Of a stretch of DNA of 64,000 nucleotides, positions 1 through 11,369 are shown one piece after another. This stretch comes from Impatiens glandulifera. Its lineage: Eukaryota > Streptophyta > Magnoliopsida > Ericales > Balsaminaceae. The translations under genes were made by a program, and so were the position numbers. The notes below the pieces were generated by a model. That model saw nothing but the letters and a program-made list of their open reading frames with translations, had not been told where the DNA came from and searched no databases. Each line of letters starts with the position of its first letter. Position 1 is the first letter of the stretch. The stretch spans positions 35,093,522 through 35,157,521 of the forward strand of contig NC_061862.1 of the NCBI RefSeq assembly GCF_907164915.1, in the 5' to 3' direction.

Positions 1-935
1 CATAAGTTATGTCATTTTTGAAAGCTACTTCTTCATGAATAGGATCAGATTCACTATTAGTCAAACTCCCTTTAACAAAGCTTATTGACTTAAGCTTGTC
101 ATTTGCTGAGTTTGACGTTTTGCAGGACAGTTTAAGGTCATTGCTGTCAAATCCTAGACCGGATCTAGATCCAACAGGTTTTAACATTCTGATCTGATGT
201 TTGACAGCATCTCCGGACCTTGTCCATGCACTGATAACATAGTTTAACCTTTTATTTTCAGATGAAAGAATTTGAATCTATTCTCTAAGCATCTCATTCT
301 CAGATGAGATCTCTGCTATGTTTTCGTCAAAAATATTTGATTCAGATTCTTTGTTAGAAGAAAGAACAGTTGATTCATATTTTACTTTCATTTCGTAAAA
401 AGAGTCAGTTAACTTTTTGTACTCAATGGTCATTTCATTGAGTGCATTAGTTAACTCTTCGTTTGTAAATTCTGGGGTAGAGACATCATTTACCTTGGAT
501 TGGTCATCTTCCATCAAACATGTAACAGCTTCAGTCTCTCTTTCAGCAGGAGACTCCTCTGAGTCGCTATCAGCCCATTTGGATTAGTTTTCAACACACA
601 TCAAAACTTTTTGATCTTTCTTTGCTTGAACGTTTCTACCATAGATCTGAGTAAGCTTATCCCATATCTCTTTAGCAGATGAATAGGACTTTATTTCATA
701 GAAAACGTTCATGTTGATCGACTGATACAAAATGTTCCTAGCAACATTATCCAGGTTGTTGGTCATCTTGATTTAGTAGTCCACTCACTTCTTGGCTTCG
801 AAATCTTTATGGGGCCATCAGTAATGACGCTCCACATATCACAATCAAGGGCAGCCAAGTGAGCTTGCATTCTCATCATCCAATATTCACAGTTATCTCT
901 TGACAGAATAGGGATCTCATTGATGATAGACATGA
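1..935 (-). pseudogene. Copia gag fragment of element D (DUF4219/UBN2 type), running off the window
   Basis: Read on the minus strand from an ATG near 935, the frames give a Copia gag N-terminus: a start resembling MSIINEIP, then an EYWMMRMQAHLAA segment, then a UBN2 stretch at 584-766 with SSAKEIWDKLTQIYG. A coiled-coil-like, Glu/Lys/Ser-rich continuation lies at 278-517. Gag proteins of this family package the retrotransposon RNA. Frameshifts and stops break the frame, for example near 767-790 and 518-583, so this copy is inactive. It sits immediately downstream of a primer-binding site and an LTR, which fixes its orientation. The rest of the element lies left of the window. Confidence 0.8.
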
Positions 936-970
936 TTCAGGATCTTTGATCTTGAGAATAGAAAAACCTT

Positions 971-982
971 GCTTTGATACCA
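971..982 (-). other. Primer-binding site of element D
   Basis: On the minus strand this reads TGGTATCAAAGC, one base from the usual plant Copia primer site TGGTATCAGAGC, which pairs with initiator methionine tRNA. It lies 2 bp inside the LTR edge, the expected position for the start of minus-strand synthesis. Confidence 0.8.
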
Positions 983-984
983 AT

Positions 985-2681
985 TGATAGGATCGGATTT
1001 ATCAATAGAGACAGGGGTCTGGCGATTGATGAAGACTTATGAAAAATTGTTTGAAAGAAATCTTGTTAAGAATTTGATTCACTTTCTATTCTACGCAAAC
1101 CCTTGTAAGCACTTGAAACAGAATCAAGTGCGGAAATGTTTACATAGGTTTGAAGTTTATGATCAAGAATGAAAAGATGACAAAAATGAACAACACAGCA
1201 GTTTGTTTATGGATGTTCGGAACAAACTCTCCTACGTCACCCCTTCTTCCAACCACCGGAAGGATTCACTATGATATGATTTGAATCAAATACAGTTTGC
1301 ACTCACTTAGCTCACTGTTGAACAGAACACACTCTGTTCAACTTACAAGATGAATTATATCACTCAGATAAAGGATACTTTTGATTCTAACTCTTTCTTG
1401 ATTAACACACAGTATACTCAGGAAAGCAGCTAACGATTTCAAAGTTCAAAAGATTAATTTCCTCTTTTGATTCAGGCTTGTTCGCTCTATGTTCTGGTTG
1501 TTCTTCCGTTGTCCTTAAGAATCTTTAAATATGAACAGGTACCAACGGTCGAATCTTCATAATGATACGTGGCACTCTTCCATTGGAACGCCTCCATAGT
1601 ACACAGCAGACTCTAAATACAAGGATCGTGGCCGTACACAACAAGTAGTGCGCCGATTATTCTTCAGAGATTTACCTGCAAAACAAGTAGTGGAAAGGAT
1701 ATTCGCTTACGTGTCATTGGTTGATTGGTTGCATCGGGCTATCGTACTAATCTTCACTAGAAAGTGGAGCAGGAGTAGCGTACAGCTATAGCACGTGGGT
1801 AGGCGGGTGCTAGCTTTAAGCAACTGCTTAAGCAAGGCATTAGACGTATTTCAATTAGACGACCTGGTCTAATGAAATCAAACGTCCCCGTCTAATAACA
1901 GAATCCATTAGACCACTTGGTCTAATAGGATTAGACTTACGTCTAATTACAATCAGTTCAGACTAATCTGAAGGAGTTAGACTCCACGTCTAACTTTCTC
2001 TTTCCATTAGACTGCACGTCTAATTACGGTTCTACTTCAGACTAGTGTGAAGGAGTTAGACTACACGTCTAACTTTCACAATTCATTAGACTGCACGTCT
2101 AACTTTACGAGTTAAACTGCACGTCTAATTACGGATCCATTAGACTGCATGTCTAACTCCACGAGTTAGACTGCACGTCTAATTACTGATCCAATAGACT
2201 GCACGTCTAACTCCACAAGTTAGACTGCACGTCTAATTACAGATCCATTAGACTACACGTCTAACTCCACGAGTTAGATTGCACGTCTAATTACTGATCC
2301 ATTAGACTGCACGTTTAACTCCACGAGTTAGACTGCACGTCTAATTACGGATCCATTAGACTGCACGTCTAACTCCACGAGTTAGACTGCACGTCTAATT
2401 AATGATCCATTAGACTACACGTCTAACTCCACGAGTTAGACTGCACGTCTAATTATTGATCCATTAGACTGCACGTCTAACTCCACGAGTTAGACTGCAC
2501 GTCTAATATCATGCATCTAATACCAAATAGGTCTAATGAGCCTCATTAGAACCAAGTCTTATAAAATCTGATTTCGATACACCTGCATCAAAAACAGTTA
2601 GACGCATATATAATCCATTCATCATCAAAATTCCAATAGTCAAACTATTTCAACACTTAGTCAAAATAATTTGAACCAACA
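985..2681 (-). repeat. 5' LTR of Copia element D
   Basis: The segment begins TGATAGGATC and ends GACCAACA on the plus strand, giving TG...CA termini, and abuts the primer site and gag of element D. It matches over its length the 3' LTR of element C (40947-42562) in opposite orientation, including the edge sequences and the central palindrome array. It is about 1.7 kb, long for a Copia LTR. The partner LTR lies outside the window, so no target duplication can be tested. Confidence 0.85.
1975..2515. repeat. Array of 17-bp palindromes in the D LTR
   Basis: More than a dozen copies of TTAGACTGCACGTCTAA, a perfect inverted repeat apart from its 5-nt centre, alternate with two spacers (about 9 and 11 bp). 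This gives a higher-order dimer of about 54 bp. Each unit holds an ACGTG core. The array lies in the half of the LTR that would be U3, where LTR enhancers usually sit. Related arrays occur in both C LTR copies. Confidence 0.9.
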
Positions 2682-5600
2682 GTTTTGTTTATCTTGAAAT
2701 TGATAAATCTCATTATGGGAGTCAATCCATAGACTCCGTGGTTCCACTCGTTTTTATGGAAGTTGTCAATCTAATGGATTAGTGAGTTATCACTTAGCAT
2801 GGACATCGTCTGAGATTGGAAGTTTAAAACATTTTACAAAAATGTGTTTGTTTTGAAAAAGGAAACATTTGATATGTTCATTTAGACTATAGATGCATAT
2901 ACATAATACATATATATTAGTCATATAAGGGTTGTAGTGACGATGTTTAGTTGTTTGGCCACGTCAAACAACCAGTTTTGAGAGAGTATCCAAGTTTTTA
3001 TTGTGATAAGGGGAATTATAAGAGAGTGTCATTCACCGATAGTGGAGGGAGTATATTGCCACCATAAACTAAGGAATATCAACTCAATCAAGAATTTTCC
3101 TCATCTTTACAATGCCTACGTACTAATGAAAGGGGTCAATCCCATGTATTCTAGTTTTTCCTCTTTCAACATCACTCAATTTATAACAAGTTGTCATTCC
3201 TTATCGACAATCTTTGCACATAATTTGTAGAAGTACTGATTTCAATCATGTACTTCTGAAAACAATGTTAGCGTTATGTACCCTTAGTGGGCTCAAGCAT
3301 TTATTAAGATATGAGATAACGCATATGCATCTATTATGTGTTGTACCGTTGCGATGGGCCTATTAAGTTGAAAACATAATATAAACATTTTTTTCAAAAA
3401 ACAAGTTTATGTTTTCAAGTTAAAACAATTTAATTTCCAACAATGTTGCCAAAGAGCTGTAACCTCCAGAAAACCCTTATCCCAAAAAAGCTTGAGATTC
3501 AAAAATTTCAACATCGATTTGTGTGTCATGAATCTTTTCTTGACCTTTTGAATTTAATTATAAAAATAATTAATTTTTTGATCAAATTTCAAATAATCTT
3601 TTAGATTTGAAATAATCAAATTAAGCTTTGAATTAAAGAAATTTGTATTTAAATTAATTAAAAATAATTAATTTAAAAGATTATTTATTTGATAAAGAGT
3701 CTCTAATTGATTTTAGTTTAAAATCAATAAAAATTATACGCATACAAACGTATTTTTGACTAAAGTCTTTTTTTTTTGTTCGTAATTTGATGATACTCGG
3801 GAATTAGTTTTCGCGCTATGTCCTCTGTATCCATTAAAAAACAGTCTTTACTTTCTAAAATTTTGGCTTTTGAAAATTGGTTGTATAATGTTTTATTTTA
3901 ACCAATTATTCTTCAAATCCTAGGTTTGCACAGGTTTTTCTAGTATTTAAAATTTGTAAAAATAATATTTAAATGTTGGTATTGTAACCGATGACGATGA
4001 TTGATAAGGAATGTACTAGAAGAATATCAGTTGCAGGCATTAGGATTTAAAAATAAATCTCAAACAAGCCCTTCTCAAAATATTTTTTTTAAAATATTTT
4101 GGACTCATTTTCTATTTTTTAGATTTTTAGAAAATGGTTTAGGATTTCAAAATTATAAAAATAATTTTGAAATAATAAAATGGAACCAAACAGGCCCTAG
4201 GACCGACATTCTTAGTCATGGGTGCAATTCATTGGTCCGGTGCTAAAACTCTCAGTTTGGGGTAGGAACCCCTCGGTCGAGGTGCAGGGATTCTTAGTTG
4301 GGGTGCTGAAGTCCCTCGGTCGGATGCGGAAGTCGTGATTCCTATGTCAGACAGCTCTCGGTCGGGTACGAGAGTCGTTGGTCCTAGGGTCATGTAGCTC
4401 TCGGTCTAATACAAGAATTCTCGATCGGGTGCAAGAATTCTCGGTCCTAGATTAGCCTTAGGCTAACTTTCCTCGATTCTTGGTATGAAGAACAATCGGT
4501 CCTAGGTTAGCATCGGACTAACTTTCTTCATTCCTAGGTGCTAAGGATGCTCGGTCCTGGGTTAGCCTTGGACTAACATTCATCGGTACTGAGTTAAAGG
4601 ACTCTCGGTCCTAGTTAGACCTGGGCTAGGTTTCTCGGTCCTCAATAACATCAAATTGCATGTTTGATGTTTCATTTAAGGCCCAGATCCTTTGATCCAA
4701 GGGCATCGAAAGCTTCATATAGTTCCCATGAGCATTTATAACATCATCTCGATATGTCATTCGATCGGGATGATGTTCCATTTAACCCAAACAGTTTTGT
4801 CACCAAAAACGGGTTTCTCGTTTTAGGATTTAATGAAGTGTAAGGAGTTTATCAATAACTTCCTTATATTTTATATGGTTGAATGAAACTATAACATGAA
4901 CATTGGCTGTTCATTTTGACCAATTCAAGAACTGAAATTTTTATTTTTTATAAAAAAAAAAATAGTTTTTGATCATACATGATCGGGATAGATTTGAATC
5001 AGTCAAAATATGTTCCCAACATCATTAGAATCATATTTGACAACTTTTTAGGTTGTTTTAAGAACAGAAAACCCAATTTTCAAAATTTTCAAAATCAAAT
5101 TTGAGGTTTTCTAATTTGGGTCGATTAATTGGAATTTGTTTCAATAGAAAGCTTACAAATTATTATAAGATTGTTTCTAAATCAATAAATCGAATAACCA
5201 GACAATATATGAAACTGTCAAAAACTAAAATATAATTTTTTTTAATTCAAACAAGTAAACTGAATTATAGAATGATTGGAATCTTACTAGGAGTTAGAGC
5301 ACTCCTTAACTCTTAGGGAAACTTCTTAAATGCTTGAATCAAGACCTTATAGTCTTATGCGAAATTTCCAAAATTTCAGAAAGCTTGAAGCTTCTTCAAT
5401 GTCGGATTTTTCTTTGAGCTTGATTGAGAGGGGGAGACGTGATCTCTTTCCTTCAGTTTGCTCAGGGGAGGCTATTCAAACAACCTCCCCCTCTAACTCA
5501 TAGCCTCCCAATGTCTAGGATTAAGTCAAACAGCCATTGATGGTATTTTGGCTGTTCTCTAGCCAGTTGGTTGTATAGATAGCAATGATGCTCCTAAATG

Positions 5601-6784
5601 TAAGGGAATTGATCACTAGAGTAGGGAGATAATTTCACCTTTGAACGAAGTCAAAAGTGGAGAAACGACAAAGTTCCATCTTTGAGAAATCAAAGATGGT
5701 TGTGGATGTTTATCCATTAGTCGTCGCTGCGAGGAAGACGAAGATGCAGGGTAAAACGACGTCGTTTTGAGCTTCCGTGTTTGAGCGTCGAGGGAGGAAA
5801 AAAACGATGACGTTTAAGGCACGCACGCACGGACATTGGGCGTTCTGTCTACGTTGGAGGAGACGGTGTTGGAGCAGTCGTTTGGTGATCCGTTGCTCCG
5901 CAAACACGTCTTCCTCTGTTGCAACGGGTGGCACAGTGTGTTCCCGGACATTGAATGATGATCCAACGTTCATTCGAAGGTTGTGAATTTTACTGCAACG
6001 GTTCTTTTGAGTTTCGACTACACAGAATCACATGTGATTTTCAGTCTTGGAGCTGGTTTGAAATTATTTTTTTTCAATTCTTTTTTGCTCCATTTTCAAT
6101 ATACAAAATATTTATAATAAATATGACATATATTTTTTCTATTTATTTTATTTTATTTTATATTTTTAAATTTAATAAATAATTTATTTGTGATAAAATG
6201 GATACAACATTTATCCTAGATTATTTATTTTATTTCCCTTAATTTTCTTAAAATTAATTTGAGATAAAATGAGTACAACATTTATTCCAAACTATTTTAT
6301 TTATATTAATCATTTAATCATGTTTTGGCCTTGATTTTAATTATCTTAATTTTATTTATTCAAAATAACTATTTTAAAATTTATAAATTGAATATGTAAA
6401 ATTTTCTCTTCAATATCTACTAAAGTAATCGAGTATGATATATCTTTTTGTTTTCATCAACATTTTAAAAGTTATATTTTATTAAATTACAATCTTATAA
6501 ATATTTAATCGGGTAATGGAGTATCCATTGGATATCGAATACCCAATAAATCGGAAATGAGAATAGAAATAGAGATACTCATCAAGTTCGGGTAATAAAA
6601 TAAAAAACGGGTTCCGAGACGGGTTCTTTACTACCTGACAAGGTAGAGTACTCGTTGTCATCTCTAACTCATCCGTCCCGAGAAGTCCTTATATGAGAAA
6701 ACGAACTTTGGGTCTTGTTATCAAATCTTGGGTAAATAGTTTATGAACAATTGAGTTACTTCAGATGGCTAAGATTACAAATAT
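2682..6784. other. Gene-poor interval with degraded repeats
   Basis: I see no convincing gene. Short open frames here have no recognisable domain. The stretch has very AT-rich blocks (about 3540-3770 and 6060-6500), a repetitive block at 4205-4650 listed separately, and a GC-richer island near 5710-5990 with the 16-bp palindrome AAAACGACGTCGTTTT at 5753-5768. It is probably old transposon debris. Confidence 0.5.
4205..4650. repeat. Degenerate repeats with a recurring CTCGGTCC motif
   Basis: Variants of TCTCGGTC(C) recur irregularly about every 20-45 bp, alternating with phrases such as GGGTGCAAGAATTC and TTAGCCTTGG-CTAAC. Composition is far more GC-rich than the surroundings. It looks like a decayed minisatellite or the LTR of an old retroelement. 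I could not assign termini. Confidence 0.55.
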
Positions 6785-7110
6785 TATGTTAGTACAGCTC
6801 TCAAATTGTTAGTATATACTTTAATATGACATTTAAATTGATTCTCAACAAATAATAAATAAATGAAAAACCATTGAAATACATATGATTTGTGTGACAT
6901 GATAAAGCCATGTATAACTGTTTCAATCATCAACAAAGTGAACAACACAAAAAAAAAATCCATTAAAAGATAAAACCGGTGCAGGTCTTCGTACATCATA
7001 ATAAATTAAGTCAGAAAAGGTCTCTTAATGAGAGTTAGATCAATTGAAAGGTTCTTTATGTGCTTTCCATAGTTGACAAACATTACAAAAATCAAACTGT
7101 TTATTTCCTA
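6785..7110 (-). pseudogene. Decayed Copia integrase remnant
   Basis: Minus-strand frames, with shifts and stops, read a stretch like FCNVCQLWKAHKEPF, then FSDLIYYDVRRPAPV, then FVDD-NSYTWLYHV, then ENQFKCHIKVYTNN. These match in order the Copia integrase zinc-finger end and the start of the catalytic core, with the usual patterns C-x2-C-Q, HSDVWGPAPV, FIDDYSRFTWLY and E-x-QF. No LTRs were found nearby, so it is an old orphan fragment. Confidence 0.6.
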
Positions 7111-8896
7111 AGATTTTGTTGGCAACATAAGACTCGGTGAAGTAGTTGAATATCAATGGCGGTTAAGTAAGGTAGTACAATCTTCTATCAAAGAAGATTT
7201 GTCCTCTATGGATAATAATTTAGATCATAAGATTTTGTTAGCAACCATATGTTACCTTAAACTGTTTAAGAAGATTTGTCCTCGATTTCGTAGAACTTGG
7301 ACTTGCTTCATTTGCCTGAGAAGGACTGCTCATTTATAGTTTGCTGAGATTGAATTGAATTCATGAACCTAGCCCTGAAAGTGGGCTAAAGGGAAACTAT
7401 TGTTAGAAAATCTTGGCAATCTGCTATAGTTGTTCTCAACAGCTAACCATTGTCACTTTCACCTCTTCTAACAGATAAAAAAAAGGCTTTGGGAATCTAA
7501 ATCGGCTTAAAGACAATTCAACTACATAATTTTTCACTTTTCACTGTCTTCACTCTATAATATGTCGAAAGAAAAGGAGATAAGTTATAGGATTAGTAAA
7601 ACAAAATGGAGTATGGGAAAATTGCAGGCAGGTTCATTACTTGAGGCATAATTGCAGTCAGGTTCAAGATTCTGTTTCTTTCCAAATTTGGAAAATAATG
7701 GGTTTATTCTGAAGCACCACCATAAATAATACTTTATTAAAAAGCTACTAAACAAATCAGGTCAAGTGTAATTAAAAACTCCAGGATCTTTTTCTTTGCC
7801 AAAATCCCTTGAAACCAAAAGCATCAGACTTTGGAAAAGAATCTGAAATCAGAACTTGGCCGTGATTACAGGCAGATGAAAGCTGAAGAGAATAGCCAAA
7901 TATTTTTCTTCTTCTTTTGCCCCATCCTCCTTTACTTTCAGCTTATCTTCACACAGAAAGATACTGCAAGTAGGGACCAACTTATTGTTGCATCCATCTG
8001 GGGCATATCTCTTATAGAGATTGAACCTTTGACTTAGTAAAAAAGACTGCTTAATGTCAATAGGCAGCAAACCATAGTTTTCAAATAAGTGTTTAATACC
8101 ACCCTTAATTAAAACAAAATAAAAGAAACTCCATAGAATCTTATTCTCATATCCTTTCACAAAGCACACAATTGCGACCAGATACGAACATCAAGCTTAA
8201 AGAGAATATCGTTTTTGCTATGGCCTATGTCGTAATGAATTGGTAAACCACAACTATAAATAGCAAGGGAAGGCATGGTTTAGTACTTGTGCCCAACAAT
8301 GAAGCCACAGTCATCACTAGAAGGCGAAATTAAAGAAGATGGTCATCAGTTGTCCCCTTGAGTTTCCCTTGAACGCTTCAATGGGGAATTTGCCCGTGAG
8401 ATCATTATTAATGACCCACTGAAGTGTTTGGGGGAACTCTGGGGTGCCACATGATATAGGATCGTAAGTCGATATTTCATTCAATGTCAAATTAGCATCT
8501 TTACAAGTTCATCATATTATATGAGGGTGAGTCTACTTCAAACAGAGATCTCTATTTCACCATAAACTGCAAATCACAGAGGGGTATCTATGATGGCCTT
8601 CCTTTTAAAACCCAATTTAAGTGATCATGATTTGTATAGAAATATACTTGCTTGAGATACAAATTTAAATACAAATGTCTCAATCCACAAACACTAACTC
8701 AAATAAGCTGAATTTCAGTATATAACCAGTAGCAGAATTTCAGTCCACAATATTTGCACCAATGTGCAATTAACCCAAATTACAAGCAAATATGTAAATG
8801 TAGTGGTTCAGCAATCAAGAATTCGCGCAACATGTTTTAACATTATATTTTTAGCGTCTATATATAGAGAGAGTAGAAAGACTCTACCAAGGAGAA
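7111..8896. other. Intergenic interval downstream of the UBC2-like gene
   Basis: I recognise no gene. A minus-strand frame at about 8320-8490 is locally protein-like (GTPEFPQTLQWVINNDLTG) but I could not tie it to a family or find flanking exons. Weak open frames at 7831-8169 overlap on both strands and look like chance. Confidence 0.4.
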
Positions 8897-10850
8897 TCAG
8901 TCTGCTGTCCAACTCTGCTCAACAATCTCCCTTATTCTCCTATTGTACTCACGCTTGTTTTCACTAAACATTCTTGCAGCTTCTGAGTTAGCAGGTGAGT
9001 TTGGGTTTGGGTCACACAGCAATGACTGCAAAGGAAAACCTCTATAAGGATTTGTACACACATATATATACATAAGAAATTCTTTCTAAGAAGTTTTGAA
9101 AACTAACCGCAATTAGAGTATAGAGTTGAGAATCTGTCCAAGTGTAATTTTTTTCTTTTTGAAAATGTGAGTTTGATTAACTAATTTTGATGTATGTGGA
9201 ATTTGGAATAATATTGAGTTAATCTTTTCACTATTTTAAAAAGAAATGTGAGGCCAGAGATTTAATATTGAGTTAATCTTATAACCATGGGTAGAACATT
9301 TTAAATATAAGTTTACATTAGTTTCATAGGACAACTTTTAATCACTATATTCATGAGATCTTTATCTTTAAGATATTTAAGATCTAGCTAGATCATTATC
9401 GGTCATAATAATTAGGATATGTATTTAAAGATAGGCATGCCCATTGGCCAGCTTGCCATTTAGCAATTAGAACCACCATTTGTGTGTTGCTACCTAGTTT
9501 TAGTTTTCACATTTTTACTTTTATTTTTTAAAATGTGAGTTGGACCTTATTAGTTACAAATTTCAATTCAATCTCCTTGATTACGTAAAATGAAAGTGAT
9601 ATTAAATACAGGTAACTGGCAAATAATCACATACCTGGATAGAGGTAAGAATAGCAGCAACATCATAGATTGGACTCCATTGATTTTGTAGAATATCCAA
9701 ACAAATGCTTCCATCTGCATAAACTGGCAAATGGGCAAGGGAAATGAGGAATTTAAGATATAAATGGTTATTTTGTTATGCATTACATAATTCCAACTGG
9801 AAAGAGATATAAGTTGGGCCTTGTTTGGTCTGGGGTTATTTGAATAATCAAGTAGTTACTTTCAAATAACTCAGTTAATGTAGTTATAAAAAAAACAGAT
9901 TATTTGGGGTTTTTTGAGTAAAACAACATTTGGGGTATAAATATATAATGAATAAATATATTTGGTTTAATAGAGGGTATTTGGTGGATGATTCTAATGT
10001 TGTGCTAGATGAGTAGATTTGTTGATTGGATAGTAGATTATTTGGAAATAATCCCAATTAACCCACATTAAACAAGTCGTCAAACTATTTTCAATGGTTT
10101 GACTGAACTATATAGAGAAAAATAATGAATACTATTTGCAAAAATTAAAGAAGGTAGCCAAACATATGCATCTTATTCTCTTGCAAGCAGCTAAAGACTT
10201 GCAGAATTAGGTATCTTGCAGCACAAAACTAGTTTCTAGAAAATGCTTTTATAATTTAACCAAACTGACAACTTTTGCACTGATTTTGGAAGTGGAGACT
10301 TCTTAAGAAACTATATTTGATGCATATTTTTGACATAACATAAAAATCCAACAAAAGACATCTAGTTCCTGACTTACTGTTTGGATGAAACATGCGAGAA
10401 ACAAAGCGAACCGTTGGTGGCTTATTCGGATAGTCCTCGGTGAATTGAAGAGACAGCTTAAACGTTCCTGAAAAAAAAATTGCATATAATTCACATTATT
10501 AGGTCATGTCAAAGAAATCAGACTACCAATCAAACAAATCATGATAAGATAGGGTAAACTAGAACTCAATAAGAGTGTACTTTTCAATGAAATGTAGAAC
10601 GATATTTACCTCCATCCCATGGAGTATCATCAGGACTGCATTTCAACCACAAAACAAGGTTAGAAATATCCTACAGCTGATAAATCAAAATGAGGAACCA
10701 AACTTGAGTGTTTTTTACAACTAACCCAAATATAACCGCATTCCAAAGTGTTATATTGTTATCTTGAGGAGCCCCACTTATGCCTGCTGGTGGGTCTTGC
10801 TGCAACCTCTTGAAATCCCTCATCAACCTCTTCCTAGCGGGAGTTGACAT
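8897..10850 (-). CDS. UBC2: RAD6-type ubiquitin-conjugating enzyme E2 (UBC1/UBC2-like)
   Basis: Five coding exons on the minus strand (10726-10850, 10610-10635, 10378-10467, 9635-9723, 8897-9025) join at GT-AG sites into 459 bp, a 152-residue protein, exactly the length of plant RAD6 homologues. It starts [21 protein letters not shown], carries the HPN motif and the active-site Cys88 in [10 protein letters not shown], and ends EQSWTAD as in Arabidopsis UBC1/2 (UBC3 ends differently). The family takes ubiquitin from E1 and, with RING E3s such as HUB1/2, monoubiquitinates histone H2B in the nucleus. A non-coding leader exon near 11312-11365 is separated by a leader intron (about 10863-11311), with AG just before the 5'UTR of the ATG exon. 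No disabling change is seen. Confidence 0.95.
9822..10077. mobile_element. Possible MITE in an intron of the UBC2-like gene
   Basis: The intron between the exons at 9635-9723 and 10378-10467 holds a block whose ends are imperfect inverted repeats: left CTTGTTTGGTCTGGGGTTA, right, read in reverse, CTTGTTTAATGTGGGTTAA. Interior is AT-rich without coding potential. I could not confirm a target duplication, so the class is open. Confidence 0.35.
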
Positions 10851-11369
10851 TCTCACCACCTGAAAGATTTTATTTTTTTGGCAAAAATCAGAGTAAAGGG
10901 TATTCATTGAAACTCTACAAGTTCAAGACTTCAGGTGTTGTAACTTGTAAGCATTTACAAATTTAAATAACTTCGATTATAAGTAGCAAAAAAAGCCTCT
11001 TTCAGTTCATGGAAGATGTGGTTTAAAAAAATCAATCCATTCGGTCGACCCATAGCATCTTAAATACAATACAAAAAGAAATGTGGAAACCTAGAAAGAA
11101 AGAAAGAAAACAGAAAAGACTGCATTTTTTGTCATCATTACAAGAACCCACAAACCTAGATCCACTATAAGCTTAAATTAAGAACCAAAGAATATGTATA
11201 TGCAGATTAGGGACCCATAAACTCGTCCTAAGCTGAATCAACAACCATCCAATCAAATAGATTCATATTCCATAAGAACAGATTCATGATGCAAAAAGAA
11301 GTTCTTCTTACCTATCGGTTAATTGCAGCTTCAAAGATTTGGCACCGCGAGAGAGAGGGAGATCTGAGA

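Noticed and set aside
1975..2515. CRISPR-like array of short palindromic repeats
   Set aside because: The spacers are two repeated types, not unique, the array sits inside an LTR with homologous copies elsewhere in the window, and the DNA is from a plant nucleus.
5710..5986. Overlapping open frames on both strands in a GC-rich island
   Set aside because: Neither has a domain, splice context or codon bias; opposite-strand openness is expected from the composition.
6500..6680. hAT-type element with CGGGTAAT and CTCGTTGTCATCTCTA phrases
   Set aside because: The phrases resemble ends of a common plant repeat, but I found only one plausible end and no duplication.
8320..8490. Minus-strand exon of an unknown gene (GTPEFPQTLQWVINNDL...)
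   Set aside because: Protein-like, but no family, no start and no neighbouring exons could be found; recorded only as part of an intergenic interval.
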